Shown one piece after another: positions 12,345 through 24,925 of a DNA stretch of 64,000 bases (position 1 is the stretch's first letter; every line of letters starts with the position of its first letter). The DNA is taken from positions 995,187 through 1,059,186 of the forward strand of contig JAVGVS010000094.1 of NCBI GenBank assembly GCA_032718565.1, written 5' to 3'. The notes beneath the pieces are model-generated. The model saw only the letters and a program-made list of their open reading frames with translations, was not told the DNA's origin and searched no databases. Made by a program: the position numbers and the translations under genes. Origin of the DNA: Distichodus sexfasciatus. Taxonomy: Eukaryota > Chordata > Actinopteri > Characiformes > Distichodontidae.

Positions 12345-13020
12345 ACCAGAGTTTTGTGGCTGTGACATGAAAACTGGTTGAGTAGAAAGACTTAAAATTC
12401 ATTGAAGTGAATGGGGAAAGAACAAGGGATCAAGAAAAAGACGAGTGCGGGTGGAAACCGACTGAGATGCTAGGTGGTTGCTAACATGTTGACAGGTGGT
12501 TGCTAAGGTTTTTGTTAGGGTGTTGCTCTGTGGTTGCTAGGGTATTGCTAAGTGGTCGCTAAGGCGTTGCTAGGTTATTATAGTGGTCGCTATGGTGTTG
12601 CTAGGTGGTTGCTAAGTGACTGGGGAAAGATAAAGGACAAGTGCAGGTCAAGACGGTGGTCATGAGGTGCTGTTGGGTGATGAGGGCTGATGTTGAATAT
12701 CACGTTTTGCAGCTGTGACGTGAAAACCGGTAGAAAGACTTTGATTAAAATGCATTGAAGTGAATGAAGAAAGAACGAGGGATGAGGAAAAACCAGAAAA
12801 AGACGAGTGAAACAGATTGAGGTGTGTGTTCAGTGAGGTGGTCGGAGGAGGTCATGGTCCCAAACCCCATGTAACCCAAACGAATGGGTTCCTATAGTTA
12901 AAAATAAACGACAGGAAAAAAGGATGAAAAAGACGAGTGCGGGTCATGATGTCATGGACCCTCCAATCACACAGAGTTTGGTGCACGGTGGTCGTGCATT
13001 AAAGCCTCAAAATTTGAGCG
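12345..13020. repeat. dispersed repeat, AAAAAGACGAGTG family, copies 2 and 3
   Basis: Two partial copies (12,345-12,450 and 12,715-13,020) with GCATTGAAGTGAATGAAGAA, AGAACGAGGGATGA, AAAAAGACGAGTG and CGACAGGAAAAAAGGATGAA. They flank the GGTTGCTA minisatellite. Confidence 0.6.
12455..12620. repeat. GGTTGCTA minisatellite
   Basis: Imperfect tandem units built on GGTGGTTGCTAAGG and GGTGTTGCTA. The same kind of satellite is common in fish genomes. Confidence 0.75.
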
Positions 13021-13279
13021 TGTGTGTGTGTGTGTCTGTGTGTGTGTGTTAGGGGGTCCCTCAAAAAACTTGACACAAGAGCATCTCTATTTTTGGATGC
13101 AGTAGACGTCTGGACATCAGAACAAAACACAAGCAGATAAGACAGAAGAGAGAAACAGCAGCTGAGTCCTACACACACACACACACACTAATATATATAC
13201 ACACATATACACTTATACACACACACACACAGACACACTAATATATATACACACTCATATACACACACACACACTAATA

Positions 13280-13892
13280 TGTGACCCTCCACGACAAAAC
13301 CATTCGCTTGTCACAACGGAGGTTTCCGAGAAAAACGAGCGTTTATGTTGCGTGGGGTAAATGTTGGATTTTTTGTTTTTAGTGTTTTGAAACAGTGGAA
13401 GGTCTATACTGTACTGTTGTGAATAAATTTTGCTGAAAACTTTCCCTTTCCATCCTAAGCGTGACTTTCTTGAGGTGAGGAATTCAATTCCAGCAGAATG
13501 TTAAAGTTTCTGTTTGACGCTCTACTTCAATATTCTGGTAAATCCACTGTGGTTGACTAAGCGTGAAAGAATATTTCTCCAGCAGAATCCATCTTAGTCT
13601 CCGAGTTCAGTAACCCTACTTGCCTGAGTAGGCTATCCGTGTTGGCTGAATGCGAAGCGTAGGCTACCGTAAATGCAAGCGTAAGCATGACCGCTGGCGT
13701 CTCTGTGAGTGCTACGGCGATAGTCAACTTCAAGAGCAGATTTCTCCGTTTCTCACTTGGCGTGACAGGAGAAACCCGACTCCTTTGAATGTTGATATCT
13801 CAGTCGTATGTCGTCACATTCATTCCATATAGGTATCGTTTTGAGCTTGATTTATGCCCTTTCATGGAAACTTATTAACTCAATTTGAAAAG
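13280..13892 (+). mobile_element. TGTGACCC-family element, copy 2 (right end degraded)
   Basis: Starts TGTGACCCTCCACGACAAAA and carries the same internal blocks in the same order as copy 1. The right terminal repeat has decayed into AATTTACAACAAAG. Flanked by (CA)n/(TA)n repeats on both sides. Confidence 0.75.
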
Positions 13893-13917
13893 AATTTACA
13901 ACAAAGAACATATACTT

Positions 13918-14108
13918 ATATACACACACTAATATATATATACACACATATACATATACACACACACACACACTAATACATATACACACTCATACACAGA
14001 TATATACTTAGCATACACACTAACATATATATACACATAAACACACATATACATATATACACACACACAAATATTTATATATATATACATATATACATAC
14101 ACATAAAC

Positions 14109-14140
<32 letters not shown>

Positions 14141-14515
14141 TATACACACACACACTAATATATATATACACACATATATATATATACACACACTAATATT
14201 TATATATATATATATACCTGCCTCATACACATATACATATATACATACATAAACTTATATATATATATACTCTATATACACACACACTAATACATATACA
14301 CACTCATACACACACATATACACTTATACACACACACACACACACAATATACACTGTCCTCACAAATATACACAAACACAGAGTCAAACACCATCAACAA
14401 AAACACACACACATTCATACACTGTTTTCACAAACACACACACCATATACATGGACACACTAACACAGCTATGCACTGTCACACACACTCACACAGACAC
14501 ACACACTGTCCAAAG
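13918..14515. repeat. (CA)n/(TA)n compound microsatellite array
   Basis: Alternating ACACAC, ATATAT and CATATACA blocks. Together with 13,155-13,280 it brackets the TGTGACCC element copy 2. Confidence 0.9.
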
Positions 14516-15235
14516 ACTGCACAAGCTCAGGCAAACCTTAACAGTTCTCAAGTCTGTACGTGTCAACACCAGAACAGTCATTTAGTTAACACACACACAC
14601 ACACGCACACATGTGGCTTCCATTCCGTCTAACTATAGAAGACCTTGTTGCACTGCAATGAAGTGAAAGACTGTTCTAAGAAAGTGCCAGTCTCAACTTA
14701 ACTCACACACACACACACACACACCCACTGTTAAACACACACACTGTTAATACTTCAGCCAGGACTTAACGAACTTCACCCACCTTCTCTCTTCCATCTC
14801 TTCAGTCCAACTCGCTGGATCAGAATCCGTGTGTTTTTTTCTCTCTCTCTCTACATGTCTTTCTCTCTCTCTATCTAACACACACACACACACCCTCGGC
14901 TTGAGCTCTGCACCTTGTCAGCGTCCTGTTTTACTTTCTTTGTTGAGCAGCTAAATCCAGTTTCAGCTCTCAGAGTCACAGCAGCTGCCAAACAGGAGCG
15001 AGGGAACGAGAGAAGGAGAGAGTGTGTCAGTGCTGTGAGGTGCAGGGAAAGCGGTTTGAAAAGCCACTTTTCCACACACACACACACACACTCTCTCTCT
15101 CTCTCTCTCCTGCAGGACCTCCCCCTCCTCACTCGTTCCCTTTCTCCTCCCTCTCTCTCTCTCTTCTGCCCTCCCACTCATCCAGTCAGAGCAGTGTCCA
15201 AAGTCTAACTAGTGTTGTGAGTGAGTCGGTGTGAG
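14516..15235. other. intergenic, microsatellites only
   Basis: CA tracts at 14,588-14,605, 14,704-14,724 and 14,879-14,893, a CA-TC tract at 15,074-15,110, and otherwise unique sequence with no recognised gene. Confidence 0.5.
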
Positions 15236-15535
15236 AGGAGAGAGAAGAGAGGAAGGAAAGGACGGAAGGAAGGAAAGGGAAGGAAGGAAGGAAGGAAGGA
15301 AGGAAGGAAGGAAGGAAGGAAGGAGAGGGCGAAAGAGAGAAAAAGAGAGTGAGAGAGAGCAGACAGGTTGTGTTGCATGAGTAAAGAGTGAAGGAAGGAA
15401 GAAAGAAAGAATAAAAAGAAAAAAGGAGAGAAGAGGGGAAGGAAAGGATGAGAGTGAGAGAGAAAGGGAAAAAGAAAACGAAGGATAGAAAGACGGAGGG
15501 AAAAAAGAAAGAGAAGGAAGAGAGAGAATATGCAC
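15236..15535. repeat. purine-rich tract with (GGAA)n
   Basis: An uninterrupted (GGAA)n run at about 15,276-15,325 inside GA-rich sequence. A pyrimidine-rich tract follows at 15,615-15,755. Confidence 0.85.
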
Positions 15536-16035
15536 AAAAACAATCAAAGCAGGAGTGTTTGCAGACTGGTTGGCTTGCGTGTGTGTGTGTGTGTGTGAGC
15601 AAGTATGAGCAAGTGTTTCTCTCCCTCCTTCCTTCTCTTTCTTTTTTTCCTGTCTTTCTATCCTTTGTTCTCTCTCTCTCTCTCTACCTTCCTCTTTACT
15701 TCCCTCTTTCTCTCTCTCTTTTTATTTTCTTTTTCTCTCTCCCTCCCTCGCTCTACCCAGTCCAGGTGAAGAGAGAGAGAGAGAGAGCAGGAGTCACGGG
15801 GCTGAAGGTTTCTTCATGTTGTTGTAGTGTTGCATCAGAACATTTCTCTTGCAAATTGCCTTTCTGCTGGAATCCCTTTGTCCTTTGAAATGAAATAAAC
15901 ATTCATCCCCTTCTTCCTCTCTCACTTCTTCTGCGCTCTCTCTCTCTCTCTCTCTTCAGGCAATCTGGCAAATTAGACCCCTGTTCCCAAGACTGCCAAA
16001 CCCAGCAGCTGTCATCCACACACACACACACACAC

Positions 16036-17990
16036 AGGGAGAGAGAAGTTGGAGGGAGGATGGGCAAGGAGGGAAATAGAGAATTAATGATGTTAAAGGG
16101 GAAAAAAGAGAAACAAGAGATGGGGAGAAAGAAAGAAGAAAGAGGGGAGGAGAGGAGACGGCGGAAGAGAGTGGGAAAAGGTGAGAGGAACTGCAGAGGG
16201 GAGGGAGAGGAGGGGGGAATATGGGGGAAGGAGACGAAGACGAAAAGGAAAAAAGAGATAGAGAATGGACAGAAAAAGGGGAAGCGAGAAGAGAGGGATG
16301 AGAGGAAGAGGAGGATGAAGAGAGGATGGAGAGGGAACGGGTGAGAGGATGGGAGGAGGGATGGGGGATGGAGTGGGGGGTGAGAGGAGAAAGAGGGATG
16401 GAGAGATGGAGAAATGGGAAGGAAGAGAAGGAGAGGGATGGAGGGAGAGAGAAGAGGAGGGATGGAGAGGAGAGGATAGAGGGAGGGAGGGGGGATAGAA
16501 AGAGGGAGAGAGGAGGATGGAGGGGAGAGGGATGGAGGGAGGAGGATGGAGGGAGGGAGAGAAAAAGGAGGGATGGAGAGGAGAGAAAGGAGAGGATGGA
16601 GGAGAGAGGGATGGAGAGAGGGATGGAGGGAGAAAGAGAGGAGAGAGGGATGGAGAGAGAGGAGAGGAGAAAGAGAGGAGAGATGGAGGGAGGATTGAGA
16701 GGGATGGAGGGAGGAGTGGGAGTGAGAGATGGAGGGATGGAGAGGGGAGTGGGAGGGATGGAGGGAGATGGAGCGAGAGATAGAAGGATGGAGGGGATGG
16801 AGAGAGGGAGAGAAGGGAGAGGAGGATGGAGAGGGGAGGGAGAGAAAGAGGGGGAGAGGGATGGAGAGAGGGGAGGGAGAGAAAGAGAGGAGAGGGATGG
16901 AGAGGGAGGGAAGAGGGAGAGAAAGAGAGGAGAGAGAGGGATGGAGGAGAGAGGGAGGAAAGGGAAGAAGACAGAGGGATGGAGAGAGAATGAGGAGGGG
17001 AGGAAGGGAGAGAAAGAGGAGAGGGATGGAGGGATGGAGAGAGAAAGGAGGGATGGAAGAGGAGGGAGAGAAAGAGAGGAGGGGGATGGAGAGGGAGGGA
17101 GAAAGGAGAGGGATAGAGAGGGATGGAGGGTGAGAGGGGAGAGAAAAGGAGGGGGATGGAGGGGGAGGGAGAGAAGGAGGGATGGAGAAGAGAGGAGGGA
17201 GAGGAGAGAGGGATGGAGAGGAGGAGAGAGAGAGAGAGAGGAAAGGAAGGAGAGGAGAGGGATGAAGAAAGGATGGAGAGAGGGAAGTACAGAGAGAAGG
17301 AAAGGAGGGATGGAGGGAGAGAGGAATGGAGAGAGGAGAGGAGAAATGGAGAGAGGAGAAAGAGGGAGAGAGATGGAGGGGGTGAAAGGGAGAAAGAAGA
17401 GAGGAGAGAGCTAGGAGAAAGGGAGAGAAAGAGAGAGAATGGAGAGAGGGAGAAAGAAGGATGGAGGGAGAGAGAGGGGGATGGAGGAAGAGATAGAGAG
17501 GAACAGAGAGAGGAAGAGAGAGGAGAGAGGGATGGAGGAGAGGGAGAGAAAGAGGGGAGAGAGGGATGGAGAGGGAGAGAAAGAAGGGAGAGGGATGGAG
17601 TGGGAGAGAGGAGAAAGAGGGAGAGAGGAATGGAGAGAGAGAGAAAGAGGAGAGGGATGGAGAGGAGAGAAAGGAGAGGAATGGGGAGAGAAAGAGGAGG
17701 AATGGAGGAGAAAGAGAGAGAGGGATGGAGAGAGAGAGAGGGGAAGGGGAGGAAGGAGGAGAGAGGGATGGAGAGGGAGAGAGGGAGAGAAAGGAGAGGA
17801 ATGGAGAGAGGAGAAAGAGAGGAGGGAGGATGGAGAGGGGCTGAGAGGGAGAGAAAGAGAGGAATGGAGAGGGAAGAGAGGAGAGAGGATGGAGAGAGAG
17901 AGGAGAGAGGGATGGAGAGAGGAATGGAGGGAGGGAGAGAAGGAAGAGCGGGATGGAGAGGGGGATAGAGGGAGAGAAAGAGGAGATTAA
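16036..17990 (+). repeat. 1.9-kb almost all-purine GGGATGGAGAGA minisatellite
   Basis: The plus strand is G and A except for about one T per unit. Units are imperfect and built on GAGAGGGATGGAGAG with GGGAGAGAAAGAGG spacers. Long open frames on both strands are a by-product of the repeat (Glu/Arg/Gly-rich on plus, Ser/Pro/Leu-rich on minus) and are not genes. Confidence 0.9.
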
Positions 17991-18349
17991 ACAATGATTT
18001 GGTTGTGATAAATCTCCTAATCTCCTCACATACCTTACGTAATCCGCTCCACCGTGCCGTGTGCTCTACGCTGCAGAAAGTTGGAAAAATCATTCTAAAA
18101 AGGTTGTGAATTCATCAGCGTGAGCAGAGCTTTCAGGGGCTTATGTGATTAAGGGAAAGCGGTGAGGAGGCAGCAGCTCCAAATCACCCTAAACCAGAGA
18201 CCTGAAGAACCCCGACTCACCCTGCAGCTGGTGCTGGAGCCACCAGGGGGCGCTGTCCTGACCCAACACAGCATCTACATTCCAGTTCCGGAGAGCCGGC
18301 GTCCTGGAGGATCCGCATCATGCGGTACCTGGTGAATTAAAATGGTATC

Positions 18350-18465
18350 GTACCTTGAACCCATCCGTGAAGGAGCAGTGGTCAGCGCCCGGGGAGCAGT
18401 GCTTGGGGACGGTACCTTGCTGACAGAACACCTCAGTGGTACCCTTTATCATGAGACCATCTCCC
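18350..18465 (-). mobile_element. SINE fragment
   Basis: CATCCGTGAAGGAGCAGTGG, GCGCCCGGGGAGCAGTGC and GGGGACGGTACCTTGCTGAC match the family body on the minus strand. Confidence 0.65.
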
Positions 18466-18534
18466 ACACCAACTGGGGCACCAACTAACACCAACCATCT
18501 CCCACCAGTTTGTACACTAACTGCTATTAATGTG

Positions 18535-18770
18535 ATTGGAGTGTTACTTCCTGTGATCAGAAGATGCGTGGCTCGAATCCCAGGACTGATAAAGAGTACC
18601 ACTGAGGTACTCACGAGCAGCATAGTACTTGTCCCCCGCCTTTCACCCATTAGCTGCCCAATGCTCCTTCACGGATCAGGAAGGTTATGGTTGTTGGTTA
18701 CATGGTGCACTGTGTGCTGTGCTGTGTTCGCAATGCCAAATAATCAATCACTTCAAATAATGCATTAAGA
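18535..18770 (+). mobile_element. tRNA-derived SINE
   Basis: Degenerate head, B box GGCTCGAATCCC, then AGTACCACTGAGGTACTCAC, ATTAGCTGCCCAATGCTCCT, TGGTGCACTGTGTGCTGTGC and a CAAATAATCA tail. Opposite in orientation to the fragment just to its left. Confidence 0.7.
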
Positions 18771-18834
18771 GCAACCACGGTGGGCGCCCGGTGAATCAGT
18801 GATTGAAATTAAGTCCATATACAAAAGAAATAAA

Positions 18835-19478
18835 TGTGACTCTGCACGTAAAACTAGTCGCTTATGTAAATTTCAAAATTAAGTTTTTATGTTTTTCATG
18901 AAAGGGCATAAATCTGAGCTTCAAAGCGATACCTATATGGAATGAATGGGGCGACATATGACTGAGATATCAACATTCAAAGGAGTCGGGTTTCTCCTGT
19001 CACGCCAAGTGAGGAACAGAGAAATCTGCCTTTGAAGTTGACTATAAATATCAGCACTCTGAGCGGCCCAGTGGTCGCGGCTACACGTTTGCATTTACGG
19101 TAGCCTACGCTGCATTCACGGTCACATGGATAACCTACCTGCGACAGGTTAACTGAACTTTCGGGGAGGCGAATGGATTCGAATATCTTCACGCTAGTCA
19201 ACCAGTGGATTTACCGTAAATATTGGTAAATGGGGTCAAAACACACAAACTTTTAACATTCTGCTGGAATTGAATTCCTACTGCCTCAAGAAATCACGTT
19301 TTAGGGCCGGAAAGGGTAAGTTTTCGTAGAATTTATTCTACCGGTACAGTATAGACCTTCCACTGTTTTAAAACACTAAAAACAAATCCAAAATTTTACC
19401 CCTACGCTACATAAGCGCTTCGTTTTTCTCGAAAACCTTTGTTGCAACAAGCGACTGGTTTTGCCGTGGAGGGTCACA
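18835..19478 (-). mobile_element. TGTGACCC-family element, copy 3
   Basis: Both ends present: TGTGACTCTGCACGTAAAAC on the left, and GCGACTGGTTTTGCCGTGGA then GGGTCACA on the right. Inverted relative to copies 1 and 2. No protein domain recognised. Confidence 0.8.
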
Positions 19479-19719
19479 CATGAGATAAGTCTATGAAAAT
19501 ACTAATTAAGTTATCACCTTAACGAGCAAAGATTTCAGATAACGAGCCAGTTAATTATCTGAATATTCAATTACCTTCACCCACCTTCTGAGACATGAAA
19601 ACAACAGCATAGACTAGAGCTCGAAATTCCAACTAATTGGAACTCGATTTTGATAATCATGCCAAGAAATTTGGTATTTAAAATAAGAACTTTCTGGAAT
19701 GTCAAAATGAATAGACAGA

Positions 19720-19766
<47 letters not shown>
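19720..19766. repeat. (TA)n microsatellite
   Basis: About 22 TA units without interruption. Confidence 0.95.
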
Positions 19767-19767
<1 letters not shown>

Positions 19768-20732
19768 GATATTTGACATTTAATGTATTAAAAATAAAGA
19801 TTTTTTCTGGGTTTTGTCTTATGGCTCTTCCCTGGGCCAGATCTATAACGTTGGACTCGTTGACCCGTTCAGGGGGCGATTTATGTAACAGGCCAGGTTG
19901 ACTGAAAACACTCTGACAGTGTGTGTGTGTGTGTGTGTTTGCGAGTGCGTTATCTGAATGTTCTCTGATGCTTGTCCCAGAAATCCCTCCCTGTCTAATA
20001 CGTCCCTCAGCATCGGCACACAGACAGGAGCGCTGCCTGCACATAATCTCCTCTTTTTTTCCCTCCCTGACCCAGATACACACACCACACACACACACGT
20101 ACACACACACACTGTTTAACACTCCCACAGTGCATGACCCATTAGCACTCCAATCGTCAATATGGCGCTTTATAAATACCGCTCAACGTCCGCATCGGTT
20201 AATTGCTTCGTTCCCGAGATCAGATATTAAAGATCTGATAAATCCCCCCGCACAGGAGGAACATCTAATCCAGGTATGAAAGGCTTATATGATAAAATCA
20301 GTCTGAGAGGAGGCTTGTAGGAGGCGTGAGTTCGAGTCGCACGGTTCGGCGAGGTCGGATACCCGCAGTGCAAGCACATACGCCGGCGTGAGACGCAATG
20401 TTGGATTTTATGTTCCACAGCCAATGAGTTCAACACAACACAGATGTCTCCAGAGGCTGGCTTTGCCCTGGAAAGCTTATGCGTTTTTTGTGAGCGTTAA
20501 AGAGAGAGAGAATGGTCTAGAAATAGCTCTAGTAATCCAGCGAGCAGACAGAACGTTCCGGTTTTCACCCCACGCTCAGACGGCTTTGCCATTTTGTAGT
20601 AGCGAACGACGCCCGGGAGCTCTACCGCCTCACCGCTAGCCGGGGTGAGGTTTGGACAGGTTGGTGGGAATGGTTTGGGGTACTGGAGGTGCCGGCTACA
20701 ACAGATACCAGGTACCCATAGTAGTGGCTGGT
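19767..20732. other. intergenic, nothing recognised
   Basis: A TG tract (19,919-19,938) and CA tract (20,080-20,112). A B-box-like GAGTTCGAGTCGC near 20,330 hints at a degraded tRNA-derived repeat. No gene recognised. Confidence 0.45.
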
Positions 20733-21155
20733 TCAAGTCAAGTCTCAAGCTTTTGAGCTCGAGTTCAAAGCCGGACTCAAGTCTTCGAGCCCAATCCTAA
20801 GTAAAGGCTCAAGTGTTTGAGCTTGAGTCCAAGTCAAGTTTTTTAGAGCTCAAAGACTTAAGAGTTGACTTAGACTCTAACCTGACATGAACTTGAGTTT
20901 AAAGACTCAAGATATGACTAAGTCTAAGTCTAAGTCACATCTTGAGTCTTTGAGCTCTTGAACTTGGACTCAAGCTCAGACACTTGAGTCTTTACTTAGG
21001 ATCGGGATCGAAGACTTGAATGGATAAGTCTAAGTCACGTCTTGAGTCTTTGAACTCAGGTCTAGGTGAGATCTCAAGTCTTTAAGCTTGAGTCACAGTC
21101 AAATCTTAAGTCTTTGAGCTTGAGTCTAGGTCAGGTCTCAAGTTGGGTTTTTCAA
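20733..21155. repeat. AAGTC/GAGTC minisatellite
   Basis: About 420 bases of imperfect repeats made of AAGTCAAGTCT, TGAGTCTTTGAGCT and GAGTCTAAGTCA, in both orientations (AGACTCAAG and CTTGAGTCT), so it can form many hairpins. Non-coding. Confidence 0.75.
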
Positions 21156-21159
21156 GGGA

Positions 21160-22059
21160 TAAATCACAAACGAGACCAGCAACGGACAGTTTAAAGGAGA
21201 ACTCTGAATTCAGCATTTTTCAGCTCTTATTCATGTTATAAAAGAAACTTGCTTTATTTCACCTGTTTCCAGATAAAAGTTTATGCAATAAATGAAAACA
21301 TTGTAAAATCTTGTCATTTTTAAACCTGTGACCAGCAGCGTATAGTTAAATAGTAAATATTTTGGCGTCTTATAAAAGTTATTAAATCTTTTTTTTTTTT
21401 TTTTTACAATTTAAGTACACATATATATTATTGTTCCACAGACTCACCATCCCACCAAAAATATTGTACTATACAATCATTTATTGCGATATTCTACACA
21501 ACTTTACCTCAATTTTTACACCAGCTGGTGTCAAGGTGGGGGCTACCTCAGAACAGCACCCGGGCGTCCAACTGATACCTAATGTCAAAGGTCATGAGAA
21601 AAGTGTGGAACAAAAGACGTCTTTTGAGGGAAAGGAAAGAGAAAAGGATAGCACGCTCTCATCCTCCCCGTGTGTGTGTTTGTCCGTTCCACAGGGAAAT
21701 AGGTGTAATAACGGTTGTGTGTAGAAATGTAGACGTTGGCTTGTTCTCTGTGAATGGAAGGTTGACCTTAAAGGTGAGAGCGAAAGACAAAAGCAAGTGG
21801 GATTTTTTTTCCACTGAGGTAACACAACCCCTGTCTTAACCACCCCACCACCACCACCAACCGACACGGCGGCTTCGCACCAAAAACGGGCTTTAATCAC
21901 TTCCTACACACAGGACACGGTGGATTGTTAAAAACACAAATAAAACCAAAATTTTTTGTTGCTTGATATCAAAGAAAAACTCAACAACTTCTTACTTTCC
22001 ATCATTTGTGATTAAAGTAAATTTTATTTTATGAAGTTTCTAGATAAAGGAATGTTCCC
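21160..22059. other. intergenic, nothing recognised
   Basis: AT-rich, a 17-base T run near 21,390, and no open frame with recognisable domains. Confidence 0.5.
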
Positions 22060-22420
22060 ACTTTTAAAAAGTTATTTCAGCTTTTTTAGCATGAATTAAA
22101 TTTTTCTACATACCGTAGATGCAAGCCTCAGTCCTTTCGTTACTGTGTCTGAACTGTAATGCATTACTTGAAGTGTGGAAGTAGACATTGTGAAACACTG
22201 AAATGTGGTTTACTGCAGTTCATTCTACATCCAGTGGAGGGCGATGTGTTGTAGCATAATGACTGTAGCCATACACTCTGAATTTTTCTCTTGTGCCAAA
22301 GGTCTCACACTGTTGGTGATTTTTTAAATAAAGAGAAAACTGCTAAATGTCGGGTTAAAAGTGTGTTGCAATACGCATAACTGAAATATGTAACAAGTAG
22401 GCTATAATGTTACTGAATTT
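22060..22420. repeat. dispersed repeat, inverted relative of 32,833-33,317
   Basis: Shares CTGCAGTTCATTCTACATCC, AGTGGAGGGCGATGTG and CATAATGACT with the minus strand of the 33-kb element, plus more weakly the following 150 bases. Confidence 0.6.
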
Positions 22421-23403
22421 TATTATATATTAATAAAATATATATTCTTCTGAAATGATAATGCTGAGAAATTGAAGACAAATTCATTAGAAGAAAAAAA
22501 TTACATTCTTGGAGATTTAAAGAAGTAGAAAGAAAGAAAAATAGTAAGATATATAAATAATCAATGATGTGTGCCATCCAGACAAATTGACTCATTGGTT
22601 GTGGCTTTAAAATGTAGTAAACACACACAGAGTTTATGAAGTAAAGAGGAACCGTGTCGTGTCTAAAAAATTTATCAGGTAGTATTTATGACGGAAAAAA
22701 TATTGCAATGCCTTTTTTTCCATCCAAAACTCCATTTGCTTTTTAAAAAATGTAGGGTGTGTTCACTCTGTGCTTATTCAGCTGGTGTTTGGGGTGGGAG
22801 TTCATAGACGAGAGATGCTGTTGAAAGCAACACGGACAGAACTTTTGCCTGGAATGACTAAACAATAGTTCAGCTTCTGATACATTTTTTAAAAATATAA
22901 ATCTGACATAATCCTGGTTCAGCAAAAGTCTGCAAGTGTTTTAAAGTGAAGAACTTGATGCCTGAATGTGTCATAAAAGTTTGGTAAAGCAGGATTTCAA
23001 GACTGATACACACACACACACCCACCACACACACTTGTGAGCTCCGACACCTGTGAACAGGATAATCCCCACTCCAGGCAGCAGGATCAGAGCGAGTCTG
23101 CAGCAGAGCTATTGATCAAACCACATTGCAGGGCTTCTGACCGCAGACCTTTCACCTTTGACCTCTCCCAAAACTGCTGCTCCCTCCTGAGGATGCTGGG
23201 GGATGGGAGCGAGGACAAACACTCCTCACCCGAAACTGAAAAAATGCCACCTCCAAAACCTGTGGAAGAACTGATTTTTAAAGGCTCAGACAAAGAAATA
23301 AACCCCCATAATAACCTTTACACTAGGGCTGAGTGATAACACCTCAAATCAGTATCACAGTTAGCTGAATATTGTACCTTTCATCATGGTATCGCCCCTG
23401 CCA
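22421..23403. other. intergenic, one unassigned 99-codon frame
   Basis: The plus strand is open from 23,037 to 23,336 but shows no domain, no splice context and no repeat-free support. I treat it as non-coding. Confidence 0.4.
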
Positions 23404-24082
23404 GGTAAGTAAGTCAAATTCAGAGTAAACATTGTCATCTCAGCTATATACAAGTATAGAGAGACAAGACAACATAGCTCCAGTTTCTACAGAATACAAA
23501 GGAGGCACACAGAATATGCATATATAAACAGACTATAGAATATAAAGTCTAAAATAGAGGTAAAAAAACAAAGGGACATGTGCAATTTAGTTACACATAG
23601 TGTTCAAAGATATGTGCAAGCATTGCAAGGGGATGAGAACTACAATGACAGTCCTGGAAATGTCTTTTGTATTAAATATGCATAAGATCTGCGGCAGTTT
23701 AATATGAAAATTTAATCCAAACAATCTGTTAAATAATAACAGTAGCTCTATATAAAAAAGCTGTGCAATTTTGTTATGTGAGGAGTACAATAATATGTGA
23801 AAATATTGTAACATCAGTCAAGTCTGTTGCAAAACTTATACATATACAATGCAAAAGACAACTCCAAGACCATAATTGTAGGCAGAATAATGTATAATAA
23901 TGTAACCAAATTGTCTCTCTTTCTACTTCTAGTTTTAAATGTTTATTTTATATTCTATTTATTTATTGCTTATTCTATGTGCCTTATTTGTTCTTTGCAG
24001 TGTTAAAACTGGAGCCACGTTGTCTCGTCTCTCTGTATAGTATATATAATAGTAGGGATGACAAAGTTTACTTTGACTTTGG
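23404..24082. mobile_element. non-autonomous element with GTCAAA...TAAAC...TTGTCATC ends
   Basis: The left end (AGTAAACATTGTCATCTCAG, then AGAGAGACAAGACAACAT) is mirrored at the right end (GTTGTCTCGTCTCTCTGTAT, then GATGACAAAGTTTACTTTGA). No protein domain recognised. A partial copy is at 10,310-10,460. Confidence 0.65.
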
Positions 24083-24660
24083 AGAGGAGAAAACTGCAAT
24101 TACAATCACGGAATGTATTTTCGTGCATTAAATGTGCATAAGATCAGCAGCATTTTGACATAAGTATACGGTACAGCAATCAATTAGAAAAGTATTGACT
24201 AGAACAAGTATTTACAGAAAAGGGATTTTGGCTGGATCAAAACTCTTGACCCCTGGGCATCTTTCTAAAATACTTTTAAGCCCGAAAACTCAGACATTGC
24301 AAAGCCACCGCTGGAGTGACATGTTATTACCGGTGAAGCGCTGACACCTAGTGGACGATCATGGAATTACATGCACTGTTATTTAACGATGAGATACAGA
24401 GGGGGGAAATAATAGTAGCTGCGCTCGAGTTTCAAGAGTTTTATTGTTGATAAATGCCAAAAATCTCCTCTTCATAAATTCTTACAGTTTGTAATTAATC
24501 TGAGAGGAGGCTTTTTTTAGAGAGTAAAACCGATAGATGTCTAAAGAGCTTTTACTACTGTGGAATCGATTGTACACGGTGTAACATTAATTTACTTTAA
24601 CTAAAATCAACATGAAGCGGAATAGCACCATAAATAATTTACGACCACTTTCCTCTCATT

Positions 24661-24925
24661 CGGAAGCCCTGAACCGCATTTTATGATTTTTTTTTTTTTT
24701 TTTCGGAGACAATAAGTCGTTATTAAGACATAAGTCGTTATAACGAGAAAATATCTCGTTATTTCGATATAACAAGTCATTATTTCGACATAATAAGTCG
24801 TTATAACGAGAAAATATCTCGTTATTTCGACATAATCAGTCGTTATTTCCACATAACTCATGATGTTAAGCTTTGCGCCAATATTTATATCAGTCGCTAG
24901 AGGGCAGAATAAGAATGCATTAAGT
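24661..24925 (+). repeat. left terminal inverted repeat of the 7.7-kb transposon
   Basis: Begins CGGAAGCCCTGAACCGCATT, then a T-run and CGGAGACAATAAG. Between 24,715 and 24,850 there are six exact TCGTTAT motifs, in AAGTCGTTAT and CTCGTTATTTCGACATAA contexts, arranged with AACGAG so that short palindromes form. It ends with GGCAGAATAAGAATGCATTA. The right end mirrors each of these blocks in order. Confidence 0.85.

Noticed and set aside
13929..14189. Tyr/Ile/Val/Cys-rich minus frame
   Set aside because: Translation of a TA/CA microsatellite.
15903..18093. Very long open frames (about 700 and 660 codons on minus, several Glu/Arg-rich on plus)
   Set aside because: They come from a GGGATGGAGAG minisatellite that has no stops in several frames at once; composition is pure repeat and no domain is present.
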